Assembly (NCBI GenBank): GCA_965262305.1
Contig: CBDHEY010000002.1
Location: 1,116,001 to 1,180,000 of the forward strand
DNA length: 64,000 nucleotides
DNA from: CBDHEY01 sp965262305
Lineage (GTDB): Bacteria > Pseudomonadota > Gammaproteobacteria > Pseudomonadales > Cellvibrionaceae
Direction of reading: 5' to 3'
Positions 9,234 to 18,370 of the stretch are shown piece by piece; position 1 is the first letter of the stretch; every line of letters begins with the position of its first letter. The notes below the pieces were generated by a model. The model had not been told where the DNA came from, searched no databases, and was given only the letters and a program-made list of their open reading frames with translations. A program made the translations under genes and the position numbers.

Positions 9234-10105
9234 TGAGTGTTTTAATCGATAAAGATACAAAGGTTCTCTGTCAGGGGTTTACTGGTTCTCAAGGTACTTT
9301 CCACTCAGAGCAAGCGATTGAATATGGAACTAAAATGGTTGGCGGTGTTACACCTGGAAAAGGTGGTCAAACTCACCTTGGCCTTCCCGTTTTTAACACT
9401 ATGAGAGAAGCGGTTGATGAAACTCAAGCTGATGCTAGTGTGATTTATGTTCCAGCCCCTTTTTGTAAAGATTCGATACTTGAAGCCGCTAATAGTGGCG
9501 TTAAATTGATCGTCTGTATTACTGAAGGTATTCCGACTTTAGATATGCTCGATGCCAAAGTTCGATGTGATGAGCTTGGTGTGCGTTTGATTGGACCCAA
9601 CTGTCCGGGTGTTATTACTCCTGGCGAATGTAAAATTGGTATTATGCCGGGCCATATTCACTTACCTGGTAAAGTCGGTATTGTTTCACGTTCAGGTACG
9701 CTTACCTATGAAGCGGTTAAACAAACAACTGACTTTGGTTTTGGTCAATCCACCTGTGTTGGTATTGGCGGTGACCCGATTCCCGGATCAAACTTCATCG
9801 ATATCTTGACTATGTTCCAAGATGATGATCAGACTGAAGCGATTGTTATGATTGGTGAAATTGGCGGTACTGCTGAAGAAGAGGCTGCGGCTTTCATTAA
9901 AGAAAACGTTAAAAAGCCAGTCGTTTCATACATTGCTGGTGTGACTGCGCCCCCAGGAAAGCGTATGGGTCATGCTGGAGCAATTATCTCCGGTGGCAAA
10001 GGTACCGCTGATGAAAAATTTGCCGCTCTTGAAGATGCTGGTGTGAAAACGGTTCGAAGTCTTGCAGATATTGGCAAAGCATTGAAGGAAGCAACTGGTT
10101 GGTAG
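9233..10105 (+). CDS. sucD: Succinyl-CoA synthetase alpha subunit
   Basis: The alpha subunit binds CoA and carries the phosphohistidine intermediate. It has an N-terminal CoA-binding Rossmann domain (GFTGSQGTFHSEQAI), the SRSGTLTYE segment and the active-site His247 in MGHAGAIISGGKG, matching E. coli His246. Its 290-residue length is typical. The ATG overlaps the sucC stop by one base. A strong rho-independent terminator about 60 bp downstream ends the sdh-suc block. Confidence 0.97.
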   Translation: MSVLIDKDTKVLCQGFTGSQGTFHSEQAIEYGTKMVGGVTPGKGGQTHLGLPVFNTMREAVDETQADASVIYVPAPFCKDSILEAANSGVKLIVCITEGIPTLDMLDAKVRCDELGVRLIGPNCPGVITPGECKIGIMPGHIHLPGKVGIVSRSGTLTYEAVKQTTDFGFGQSTCVGIGGDPIPGSNFIDILTMFQDDDQTEAIVMIGEIGGTAEEEAAAFIKENVKKPVVSYIAGVTAPPGKRMGHAGAIISGGKGTADEKFAALEDAGVKTVRSLADIGKALKEATGW

Positions 10106-10166
10106 TTATTGCGGCTACTAGCTAAATTTTAGGCGTGATTTTCAGCCGAAAATTATAGTGATTTAG

Positions 10167-10199
10167 AAAGCCATCCTCATTCGAGGATGGCTTTTTTTT
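10167..10199 (+). terminator. Rho-independent terminator after sucD
   Basis: AAAGCCATCCTC pairs with GAGGATGGCTTT around a four-base loop, followed by a run of eight T. It sits about 60 bp after the sucD stop and closes the TCA-cycle operon. Confidence 0.92.
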
Positions 10200-10344
10200 G
10201 CCTTAATAGTGAATATATTTTGAAAATCTGTGAAGGTGATTTTTAACCAGCCTTTCACTAGTTTTGATTATTACTTTTATCTACAAGTTTGATTATTTGA
10301 AGTTTTTCCCGATTTCATGGGCGTAGGATGGACAGTTCTCACTA

Positions 10345-11523
10345 GTGGTTGAATCATTTACGACAACGTCATTTAGCTTTCTTAATTTGGCTATGTTTTT
10401 TGGTTTTTTGGCCTGGGCCACGGCTTTTTATATTCTATGGCAACGACTCGATCGTAAACTGTATTTTAGTCGATTGTTATTAGTTTTCACTTTAATCAAA
10501 CTGGTTTATCCACTTTATATATTTTTAGTCTATGATCCATTCACGGCTGGATGGCTTTATGGTTTTTCATCGCCTACTGCTGTGGTGATAATGTTATTGA
10601 TACCTTGTTTATTTGCCGAAGGAGTGATTACCAGCCATATCATAAATCACATTAGCACCGGTACTATAAATTCGCGTTGGTTTTTTGCTGTACCCTTAAC
10701 TGTAATCTCAGTGATGTTAGTAGTTTCTATAGACAATTGGTTTATGTTTAAGGATGATCCATTTGGCATCACTCAGACTCGTCATGATGAACAATTGCCG
10801 AGAGTTGCCAAAGACTTGGCACGGATACTCAGTTTTAGTGTATTCAGCAATAGTTTATTAGGTAGTTTAAGCCTATATCAGTTATTCAAAAATTGTTCAG
10901 TAAAAAAGTTATTCAATCAGTTTGGCGCGGTGGGGTTGGGTAGCCATTGGGTTACTCGTTTCTTCACTCTGTATTTGGCTGTGTTGTTGCTTAATTGTTC
11001 ATCCTATGTTTTGGATATCCGAGGTTTTCTAAGTTCTCCAATCGTGCTTAGTATTAATTTTTTGGCCTTATCTCTCATGCACTTGTTGGCTTTTGTGTGG
11101 TTAGCACTCGTGTCATACATACTACTGATTCATCGTGTTACAGAAACGCAGACGGCATCCAGTTTACAAAGAGATCGCTATTTGTCCGAGCCTTACGTGA
11201 GTCAAGTGAAACAATATTTGGCTGAGCATCAGCCTTATCTTCAGAGCACGATATCTTTAGAGCGTCTTGCTCAAGACGTGGGTGTTCCGGCCAAAGCGTT
11301 GTCGATTATCATAAATAATATTTATGATTGTAGTTTTTCTGAGTATATTGGCCAACGAAGATTAGATCATGCTAAGAAGCTATTGATTGACTCTCCTAAA
11401 ATGAAAATAGAAGAAGTGGCCGCAGCTTCCGGTTTTAACAGTCGTAGCAGTTTTTTCAGCATCTTTAAAAAAGTGCAGGGTTGCACTCCTAGTACTTTTC
11501 GAAAGCAGTATGGTTTGCACTAA
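10345..11523 (+). CDS. AraC-family regulator with N-terminal multi-pass membrane domain
   Basis: The first 270 or so residues form about seven hydrophobic segments, and the last 100 (about 290-392) form an AraC-type double helix-turn-helix ending in RSSFFSIFKK and CTPSTFRKQYG. The likely role is a membrane-bound transcription factor that responds to an envelope signal; the ligand is unknown. The start is uncertain: the frame opens with GTG at 10345, because the nearby ATG at 10328 runs into a stop after five codons. It stands alone between the sucD terminator and a cytochrome b561 gene 330 bp away, so its target cannot be read from context. Confidence 0.85.
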   Translation: MVESFTTTSFSFLNLAMFFGFLAWATAFYILWQRLDRKLYFSRLLLVFTLIKLVYPLYIFLVYDPFTAGWLYGFSSPTAVVIMLLIPCLFAEGVITSHIINHISTGTINSRWFFAVPLTVISVMLVVSIDNWFMFKDDPFGITQTRHDEQLPRVAKDLARILSFSVFSNSLLGSLSLYQLFKNCSVKKLFNQFGAVGLGSHWVTRFFTLYLAVLLLNCSSYVLDIRGFLSSPIVLSINFLALSLMHLLAFVWLALVSYILLIHRVTETQTASSLQRDRYLSEPYVSQVKQYLAEHQPYLQSTISLERLAQDVGVPAKALSIIINNIYDCSFSEYIGQRRLDHAKKLLIDSPKMKIEEVAAASGFNSRSSFFSIFKKVQGCTPSTFRKQYGLH

Positions 11524-11852
11524 AACAATCTAAAAGTTAAATCTTTCTTGTTTGACTATTAAATACAAGCTATTCAAATGTGTCCGAAATTGAGTTTGTA
11601 CCAGCAGAAGGATGATTAATATATCAATCAAGTGACTAATCGAAAATCATGGTTTGCCTTGTCACTGTCCCTGTATTTTCTAACCGTGGCCATGAAACAT
11701 TCACTTCAAGACGTTTCCCGATTGTCCAAAAACGTGTATTCCTGATATTTGCACTAGAATTGAGCGCTTTGTCTGGGCAGATTACGACAAGTCCTTTGGG
11801 ACAATTTAGCAATTGTTCCTGAATGTCATAATCAACTCTTGGAGAACGAAAG
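11524..11852. other. 329-bp intergenic region, no convincing gene
   Basis: No intact gene is supported here. From a GTG at 11632 one frame reads as a 37-codon peptide with a signal-peptide-like start (NRKSWFALSLSLYFLTVA) and then stops; a neighbouring frame continues with ordinary-looking codons to about 11822. This could be a decayed exported protein or chance. An antisense frame across the same stretch has no ribosome site or recognisable motif. A GGAGAACG ribosome site for the next gene lies at its right end. Confidence 0.4.
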
Positions 11853-12389
11853 ATGAACGAATATCGAGCAAGCATAACTCGTTTTTTTCATTGGAGCAGT
11901 GCAGTGATTATATTAGCGTTATTAATTACTGGGTTTTACATGACCTATAATGAATACTTCTCAACCCTTTATTACCAGCACAAATCGTTTGGGGTAATCG
12001 TAGCGGCTTTAATTCTAGTGCGTTTAATCTGGCGTTTTAAGTTTCCTTGGCAATCTTCGGCGATAGGCACACCTAATGAAAAGCTTGTATCCGGAGTTCA
12101 TAAGGTAATTGTTCTAATGATGGTCGTAATGCCGATTTCAGGCCTCATGTTGAGCGGCTTTGGTGGTTACAGTCTGCATCTTTTCGATTGGGTAATAGTA
12201 CCTAAGAATTTTAATGAGGCCGGCGATATCGTTGCTTACAACTCAGTATTTTATGAAATAGGCACTATGTTGCATGAAATCGTTGGGTATACTCTCAGTT
12301 TCTTTATATTACTGCATACCTTAGCCAGCTTTAAGCACCATTTTGTCGAGAAGGACAATACACTAAAACGCATGCTTGGCAGAGCTTAA
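11853..12389 (+). CDS. Cytochrome b561 family protein
   Basis: This is a four-helix inner-membrane b-type cytochrome of 178 residues, related to E. coli CybB, which oxidises ubiquinol in some species. Visible features are ITRFFHWSSA (H13) in the first helix, YYQHKSFG (H43) before the second, LHEIVGY, and a last helix with LLHTLASFKHHF; the His residues are the expected haem ligands. The C-terminal KDNTLKRMLGR tail is typical. It starts after a clear GGAGAACG site. No partner such as YceI lies next to it, so its electron donor is unknown. Confidence 0.88.
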   Translation: MNEYRASITRFFHWSSAVIILALLITGFYMTYNEYFSTLYYQHKSFGVIVAALILVRLIWRFKFPWQSSAIGTPNEKLVSGVHKVIVLMMVVMPISGLMLSGFGGYSLHLFDWVIVPKNFNEAGDIVAYNSVFYEIGTMLHEIVGYTLSFFILLHTLASFKHHFVEKDNTLKRMLGRA

Positions 12390-12495
12390 TTCCCTTCTTT
12401 TATTCACCGCAATCATCAGAGAAGTGAAGTACTTCCTTTTCCAGTGATGGCGCACTTAAAAACATTTCATAAAAAAATTGATTAGGAACCCTCCA

Positions 12496-13695
12496 GTGCA
12501 GTATTTCACAAAAACTAAATTCTTCATCATATTCATCCTCTTTATAATATTGGGATATCTCCCAAAAGCAGTAGCTTATAAAGCAGGGTTTTCTCAAATA
12601 GATATTACACCTCCATTGGGCGAGATCTTACCTCTGGTTGAGGGCGGAAGTGCTCCCATTAAATCCATCGGAGACCCTCTTTTTGTCAGTAGTCTAGTGT
12701 TAGATGATAGCGATCATCGTATTGCTATTATCTCTTTAGACGTTATTGATCTTCGTAAAGAGGACTTTGTATATTTAAAACAGGCTCTTGAAAAAAGGGG
12801 CTTCGCGCACTCTATCATCTCGGTTACACACACTCATGGAGGCATTTTTACCGCTTCAATGCTTGATGAAGTTCGTGTGAGAGTTTTAGAGAGTATCGAC
12901 ACTGCGGGCAAAAATTTAACGCCTGTTAAAATAGGCGCAACCAGTATTTCGGTAGATGAAGCCTATAATCGTAGACTCGTATTTAACGAAAAAATCACAA
13001 TGGTTTGGCAAAATACAGAACGGATGCTGACCAGTCCTGTTGATCTTTCGCTTGGTTTGATTCAACTTAGAGATCTCGAGGACAAGCCTTTTGTGACTCT
13101 GTTTAATTACAGTGCTCATCCTGTTATTACTATGGATCTGCAACGGGCGATAGTGTCAGCGGATTATCCTGGTTATTTAAGAGAACACTTTCAGAAGCTA
13201 AGTGGTGGAAAGAGTATATTTTTCATAGGAGCGTCAGGCGATGTTAACCCTTACCACGCTAATACCCAACCACTCAGGGAGGCGATAGCTCGAGCTAATG
13301 AAATGGGTGAGAAACTCGCAAGAGAAGCGTATAAAGCCCAAACACAAATTCAGCACTTTTATACGAAAGGTAAATTTAGATTTGATCGTCTGACTTTATC
13401 CGCACTATCAGCTGAAATTAACCTGCTTTTACTTACACCGGATATTTCTTTATCTGGCTTTCCCGGTGAATACTTTGATGCACTAGGCAAGCAATTTAAA
13501 CGAGAAGTAAAGACGCCATATACTTTTTTTATTGGCAAAAGTGGCGGTGACTTAAGATATGTACCCACTGTAAAGGATATTGATCGAGGCGGGTTTGGTG
13601 CAGACGTAAATAAGCTGCGGGTCAAGCAAGGTGACGGTGAAGCGCATATCCAAGAAGCTGTTTCACGGCTTAATGCACTTATGAAAAGGGAATAA
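12496..13695 (+). CDS. Exported neutral/alkaline ceramidase-like hydrolase, N-terminal domain only
   Basis: The protein begins with a signal peptide (QYFTKTKFFIIFILFIILG...AVA) and continues with a domain resembling the neutral ceramidase N-terminal domain (PF04734): AGFSQIDITPP, SVTHTHGG (metal-binding His), NYSAHPVI and GASGDVNPY. Those enzymes cleave the amide bond of ceramides using zinc. At about 399 residues it lacks the second domain of classical ceramidases (roughly 650-700 residues), so substrate is uncertain. I chose GTG at 12496 because AGGA at 12484-12487 is correctly spaced; an upstream TTG at 12478 has no ribosome site. Confidence 0.78.
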   Translation: MQYFTKTKFFIIFILFIILGYLPKAVAYKAGFSQIDITPPLGEILPLVEGGSAPIKSIGDPLFVSSLVLDDSDHRIAIISLDVIDLRKEDFVYLKQALEKRGFAHSIISVTHTHGGIFTASMLDEVRVRVLESIDTAGKNLTPVKIGATSISVDEAYNRRLVFNEKITMVWQNTERMLTSPVDLSLGLIQLRDLEDKPFVTLFNYSAHPVITMDLQRAIVSADYPGYLREHFQKLSGGKSIFFIGASGDVNPYHANTQPLREAIARANEMGEKLAREAYKAQTQIQHFYTKGKFRFDRLTLSALSAEINLLLLTPDISLSGFPGEYFDALGKQFKREVKTPYTFFIGKSGGDLRYVPTVKDIDRGGFGADVNKLRVKQGDGEAHIQEAVSRLNALMKRE

Positions 13696-13787
13696 AGCGC
13701 ACTAATAGTTACATCGTTGACATAATTTCATATGATCGCCACTTATAAGCATATAATTATCAAAAGCTTCATTTAAAGTGAATTAAG

Positions 13788-14375
13788 ATGACATTTTTTG
13801 ACAAAATTGGATGGAGTCCCGGCATTGGAGATCCCTCCATTATGGGATGGTTAACCGTAGCGATTTACATAACTGCAGGAGTTTATGCTCTCAAAGTATT
13901 TCGTGATTCGGAATACATTTTTTCAACTGAAATCATATTACAAAAATATTTTTGGTTGGTGATTTGTAGCGCTATGTTTTTTCTAGCTATAAACAAGCAA
14001 TTAGATTTACAGACTTTTTTTACTGCGTGGGCGAAGTATTTTGCCAAGCAGCAAGACTGGTATAGTGATCGCCGAAAATATCAAAAACTATTTATTTATA
14101 CTATTTTCATTTTGAGCATATTACTGTTTGTTTTTTTGGCGTTCTTGTTCCGACGGGTATATAAGAATCAATTCTTAGCACTAATAGGTATCAGCTTCCT
14201 TTTTGCTTTTATTTTCGTCAGAGCATCTTCTTTTCATCATATGGACCAGTTGATATCTTCTAAAGTATTCGGATTAAAAATGAATTGGATCTTGGAGTTG
14301 TCTGGGATTTCTTTATTACTACTCAATGCCCATAGATTACTGAATAAAAAAAGATCTATTTTTGAAGAAGATTAA
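13788..14375 (+). CDS. Conserved four-helix membrane protein of unknown function
   Basis: The product has 195 residues with hydrophobic segments near residues 20-37, 55-70, 100-122 and 128-148, plus a weaker one near 160-180, and charged cytoplasmic-looking loops such as QQDWYSDRRKYQ. The opening KIGWSPGIGDPSIMGW is distinctive, and I recall such openings only in uncharacterised membrane proteins. No enzyme motif is visible. A GTGAATTAAG segment precedes the ATG. It follows the ceramidase-like gene by 92 bp on the same strand, but there is no clear functional link. Confidence 0.65.
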   Translation: MTFFDKIGWSPGIGDPSIMGWLTVAIYITAGVYALKVFRDSEYIFSTEIILQKYFWLVICSAMFFLAINKQLDLQTFFTAWAKYFAKQQDWYSDRRKYQKLFIYTIFILSILLFVFLAFLFRRVYKNQFLALIGISFLFAFIFVRASSFHHMDQLISSKVFGLKMNWILELSGISLLLLNAHRLLNKKRSIFEED

Positions 14376-14503
14376 AGAATTTCTGAGAAAAAAGCCCATT
14401 TGTTGCGTAAATATCCTTGGATTCTCTAAAGCATTTGTATATTTTTTTGAAATGCCAAATTAACAAATTAGACTTAACCTGCTAGTTTTTATAGGACTCG
14501 TGC

Positions 14504-14785
14504 ATGAAAGCTATTTGGAACGATCAGATTATCGCTGAAAGTGATGACTTAGTGACCATAGAGGGTAACAAATATTTTCCTAGACATTCTTTGGTAGAAG
14601 AATTTTTTAAGGAAAGCGAAACAACGACATTCTGTGGTTGGAAAGGAGAAGCAAATTACTTCGATATAGAAATTAACGGTGAACTTAATAAAGATGCCGC
14701 TTGGTATTATGTTAACCCAAAGGATGCTGCCAAAGAGATAAAAGATAGGGTGGCTTTTTGGCGAGGCGTCGTTATTGTTGAGTAG
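14504..14785 (+). CDS. DUF427 domain protein
   Basis: A 93-residue single-domain protein matching the DUF427 pattern: MKAIWNDQIIAES, the YFPRHSL segment, TTFCGWKGEANYF, and the closing WYYVNPKDAAKEIKDRVAFWRGV. The family is widespread and small, with no settled biochemical role. It lies 33 bp before the Lon-N-like gene on the same strand, which suggests co-transcription. Confidence 0.85.
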   Translation: MKAIWNDQIIAESDDLVTIEGNKYFPRHSLVEEFFKESETTTFCGWKGEANYFDIEINGELNKDAAWYYVNPKDAAKEIKDRVAFWRGVVIVE

Positions 14786-14818
14786 TTTTCATTTATAAAA
14801 CTATAAGAGGTTGAATAT

Positions 14819-15457
14819 ATGCACCAGATTGCACTTTTCCCAATACCAGATTGTGTAGCATTCCCAGGTACAACCTTTCCTCTTCATGTATTTGAGCCTC
14901 GATATAGGTCGATGGTTTGCCACTGTATTGAAACTAATACGTTTATGGCTGTTTGCCATACCAAAAAGAAAATAAGAGATTCCAAACCGCGGCAGTCGAT
15001 TGAAGAGTCTCTTAAATCCAATCAGGCTACCTATCTTCCTTTTAGAGTTTTTTCTGCAGGAGAATGCGAGTTAATAGAAACATTACCTGATGGTCGTATG
15101 TATATTAATGTTCATCTAAAAAAACGATTCAAAGCGCTTGAAGAAGTGCAAACATTGCCTTTCAGTCTTTGGCTTTGTGAAGAATATCGCGATGAAGCGA
15201 GTGAATTTGATCTTAGCGAAGCGATACAGCTGAAGGAAAAAATTATTCAGCGCCTAAGTGAGCTGACTAATGATGCAACGGCCATTAAACAGCGATTGCA
15301 ATCAGAGGAATGGAATGACAAGGTGATGTCAGATTTTAGTTTTGAACTATTTAGCCTAATACGTTTTTCTGGAAATTATCTTCAAAACATACTAGAAAAA
15401 AAATCGGTTGTAGAACGACTACGTGAAACCTTAGATGTATTAAATAAGGTAGCATAA
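14819..15457 (+). CDS. Lon substrate-binding-domain protein (LON-N only, no protease)
   Basis: The 212 residues correspond to the N-terminal substrate-recognition domain of Lon (PF02190): IALFPIPDCVAFPGTTFPLHVFEPRYRSMV is the hallmark opening. There is no AAA+ module and no Ser-Lys protease domain. Such stand-alone proteins occur in many bacteria, possibly as substrate adaptors; this is inference. A GAGG site precedes the ATG. It ends 31 bp from the convergent DUF2214 gene. Confidence 0.85.
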   Translation: MHQIALFPIPDCVAFPGTTFPLHVFEPRYRSMVCHCIETNTFMAVCHTKKKIRDSKPRQSIEESLKSNQATYLPFRVFSAGECELIETLPDGRMYINVHLKKRFKALEEVQTLPFSLWLCEEYRDEASEFDLSEAIQLKEKIIQRLSELTNDATAIKQRLQSEEWNDKVMSDFSFELFSLIRFSGNYLQNILEKKSVVERLRETLDVLNKVA

Positions 15458-15488
15458 CGCATTTTGTTTAATAGGCATTTTGAACCGG

Positions 15489-15923
15489 TTAGCCAATTGC
15501 TACGCCTCTAGACACTAAGACACCTAAAAGCGGCATAATTAACAAAACTGCGAGCTGAACTCTTATTAATATTATGATGTATTTTGGTAGTTGAGCATTT
15601 GTTTCGTCTGATTTTCGTTTACTTCTAAAGTAGAGTGTAGGAAAAATAGAAATAATACCCATTACGATAAAAAGAGTAAATTTGATATGGAAAAGTGGGT
15701 TACTTGAATAAAATGAAGCTGGTTTTCCCACCGCAAACCATAATAGCAAACCACCAGTGAGTGTAAGCAGAGCTCCGACACCATATACAGTATCAATAAC
15801 AAATAGCTGTTTAAATCGACTTGAGTTAAGTGGGCCGCGTACTAAGAGATGCTCGCAAACTAGTGCGCTTGATAAAATGATTATGCCGATAAAATGCAGG
15901 TAACGAACGAAAACTTCATCCAT
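15489..15923 (-). CDS. DUF2214 family membrane protein
   Basis: A 144-residue protein with four hydrophobic helices. The family pattern is visible: RYLHFIGIIILSSALVCEHLLV at the start, then VYGVGALLTLTGGLLLWF, a helix after HIKFTLF, and a basic loop (FRSKRKSDE) before the last helix. The conserved His and Glu in the first helix are typical, but no function is known. It is the last gene of the minus-strand set that includes the MscS-like gene and xylFGH, 67 bp after the former. Confidence 0.82.
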   Translation of the reverse strand: MDEVFVRYLHFIGIIILSSALVCEHLLVRGPLNSSRFKQLFVIDTVYGVGALLTLTGGLLLWFAVGKPASFYSSNPLFHIKFTLFIVMGIISIFPTLYFRSKRKSDETNAQLPKYIIILIRVQLAVLLIMPLLGVLVSRGVAIG

Positions 15924-15990
15924 AACACACCTCTCTTCTTGTTATACTAAATTTTATTGATTCTCTTAATCTAATTTCTATATATTACTA

Positions 15991-17175
15991 TTAATCAATT
16001 GCAGATGATTGTTGTATTTCTTTTGCTTCTTCTGTAAGAATAGATGCACTCACATTTGTAAGAACGGGTGTTGATAAGTCTAAGCCTTCGGTAATTGAAG
16101 CCCGAAATACTTGTTCATTTATTTTGTAAACTGTACCCATTAAATGCACTCTTATTGTACTGGTAAGCTTGGTATTTGGCAGCCTTTCCAAGCAAAACCA
16201 AAGGGTAAATTCCAATGCGTAGTCACCAGCGCTCGTTAATGCCCACTCAAAGTCTCGATTATTGTTAATCTTAATATCTTCACGGTTTCTAGCCACTTCG
16301 TTAACAGTATTAAACATTCTTTCAATCTTTGCGTAAAACCGATCAAGGCTTTTTTGCCTTTCATCTGGAGTCAGGTTTGAAAGATTGGGATATCCGATTT
16401 TATATGTTAAAGATTGCCGTATTCCCTCTGTACTTGCAACACGACTCAAGTTTTCTATCTTACTGTGTAAGAATTGACTGTTTTTTATCAAAGTTCGATG
16501 GTTGTTTCTTACATCGTATAAAATGACATATATGAATGAGACTTTGGTGATAATATATTCGTCTTTAGAGCCATGAATCATCACTACATCGCCATCTTCC
16601 AGTAACTGAGAATTAAGAATGATTAATCCGCTAATTATATCTGGTGCCCACACGTTACTTGTAAATGCTAGAAAGGCGACAAAAATACCAAATATTCCAG
16701 TTGTTTCGAGCATACTGTCAGCACCCCAAATTTTAATAAGAGCGTAAAGACAGCTAAATACGATAATGACGAGCGCAATGATGTTTATTAGACGACTACT
16801 GTAGGTATCAAAAAAGATTTTTTTGTCATCGATTTTTTTTTCAGACCCAAATCTTTTTCGCGAGAAATAAGACAAAATGCTAAATAGATAGAGTCCTATA
16901 TATAGGACAATAAATGTTGACCCAATGCGAACAAAATATTGCTCATACTTTATATTTAGGCTTAGTAACAATAAATCTAGAAGGTGAAGTGCCAATACGA
17001 GAATATTGAGAAAACGAAGAATTCTAACTTTATTTTTAGTTTCGCTTTCTCGAGATTGAAAAGCATTAATTAGGGGTTTTGCGAAAATAAGTAATAGAAT
17101 GTTAATAACAAAAATAATGATATGAATAGCGAATTCAGAATCGCTTAAACCTAGAAGTTTTTGTATTTCAGCCAT
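15991..17175 (-). CDS. MscS-like mechanosensitive channel family protein
   Basis: The 394-residue protein has four or five N-terminal hydrophobic segments. The last one merges into a pore-lining/beta-domain region resembling MscS: APDIISGLIILNSQLLEDGDVVMI, then a soluble C-terminal domain. Family members open under membrane tension to release solutes. The pore helix is less Gly/Ala-regular than in E. coli MscS, so gating properties are uncertain. It starts 36 bp after xylH ends on the same strand, which implies co-transcription with the xylose transporter. Confidence 0.78.
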   Translation of the reverse strand: MAEIQKLLGLSDSEFAIHIIIFVINILLLIFAKPLINAFQSRESETKNKVRILRFLNILVLALHLLDLLLLSLNIKYEQYFVRIGSTFIVLYIGLYLFSILSYFSRKRFGSEKKIDDKKIFFDTYSSRLINIIALVIIVFSCLYALIKIWGADSMLETTGIFGIFVAFLAFTSNVWAPDIISGLIILNSQLLEDGDVVMIHGSKDEYIITKVSFIYVILYDVRNNHRTLIKNSQFLHSKIENLSRVASTEGIRQSLTYKIGYPNLSNLTPDERQKSLDRFYAKIERMFNTVNEVARNREDIKINNNRDFEWALTSAGDYALEFTLWFCLERLPNTKLTSTIRVHLMGTVYKINEQVFRASITEGLDLSTPVLTNVSASILTEEAKEIQQSSAID

Positions 17176-17211
17176 TATCTATGATATTCCTTATTCGATT
17201 TTATTAATTTA

Positions 17212-18345
17212 TTAGCTAGCCTTACGAGAAAGATATACATCTAACCAGACTGCAAGAGCAAGTACGGTACCACGAGCAATAAACTTTGTTTCGGGAGTCA
17301 CTGCCATCAATGTCATTCCATTTAATAGGGACGCCATAATTAATGCACCTATGAGAACCCCCAAAACATTTCCGCGTCCTCCTGCTAAACTCGTACCGCC
17401 AATTACACATGCAGCAATTGCATCAAGCTCCATTAAATTTCCGATAGTCGTTGTTGAGGCCCCCGAATAGGCAGTTTGCATAAATCCTGTTAACGCAACT
17501 ATACCTCCCATCATCGCAAACGCACCGATAACCACTTTTTTAACCGGTATACCTGACAAAATTGCTGCTTCCTCGTTACCACCTATGGCATAAAGATAAC
17601 GGCCAAATCGGGTATGCATAGTTACCATGTGAACGGTAAATGCAACTATCCCCAATATCACAATGGCAAGAGGTACACCTCTAAATTGATTCATCAGCAG
17701 CAAAAACAATAATAAAACTTGAAAAGTAATGAATGTTTTTAAAAAAGCTTGCGTGAAAGGTTCAACTTCAAATCCATACTCTTGTTTTTGTTTGCGTTGA
17801 AGCCATTGGGCTCGAACAATAAAAAATGTAATAACAGACAACAGAACAAATCCCATTGTTGGAGAAAGATAGTAAGTGGTTAATAGTGATAGCGCATTCT
17901 CACTTGCTCCCGCGACTACTGGTACAGTTTCAGAGTTTATGGTTTTCCAAAATAGTCCTTTGAAAACAAGTAGACCGCCAAGTGTAATAATAAAAGCGGG
18001 AATTCGATGCTTAATGATAAGTGTGCCCATTAGGCCCCAAATTGTGATTGCAACTATAAACCCAAAAGCCATTGCCAATAGAGCGTTCCACTCATGATGA
18101 AAAATTAAAACAGCGGCTATGCCACCAATTAGTCCAACACCACTTCCTACGGATAAGTCGATTTGTCCGGGGAGTAAAACAAGTAGCATACCAAGAGCCA
18201 ATGTAGCCGTAACAGCCAGTTCTATGGAAAGCATGGATAGGTTTCGGGCTGATAAAAAATTATCTGTAGCAAATGAAAAAAATGCCCAAATTATTACTAG
18301 ACCTAATCCCATGGAATAATTGCGTAATGATATTTTTGTATTCAT
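17212..18345 (-). CDS. xylH: Xylose-type sugar ABC transporter, permease
   Basis: This is an inner-membrane permease of the ribose/xylose class (377 residues, about ten hydrophobic helices). Typical motifs are LLPGQIDLSVGSGVGLIGG near residue 60, RFGRYLYAIGGNEEAAILSGI about residue 248 and GGTSLAGGRGNVLGVLIGAL near residue 315. It is the last of three transporter genes, 25 bp after xylG. The size and the inserted segment around residues 180-205 fit XylH rather than the shorter RbsC. Confidence 0.92.
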   Translation of the reverse strand: MNTKISLRNYSMGLGLVIIWAFFSFATDNFLSARNLSMLSIELAVTATLALGMLLVLLPGQIDLSVGSGVGLIGGIAAVLIFHHEWNALLAMAFGFIVAITIWGLMGTLIIKHRIPAFIITLGGLLVFKGLFWKTINSETVPVVAGASENALSLLTTYYLSPTMGFVLLSVITFFIVRAQWLQRKQKQEYGFEVEPFTQAFLKTFITFQVLLLFLLLMNQFRGVPLAIVILGIVAFTVHMVTMHTRFGRYLYAIGGNEEAAILSGIPVKKVVIGAFAMMGGIVALTGFMQTAYSGASTTTIGNLMELDAIAACVIGGTSLAGGRGNVLGVLIGALIMASLLNGMTLMAVTPETKFIARGTVLALAVWLDVYLSRKAS

Positions 18346-18370
18346 AATCTTTTGAAATTAGAAATTTATT

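Noticed and set aside
11636..11875. A 79-codon minus-strand frame in the gap before cytochrome b561
   Set aside because: It runs into the start of the cytochrome gene, with no ribosome site and no known motif.
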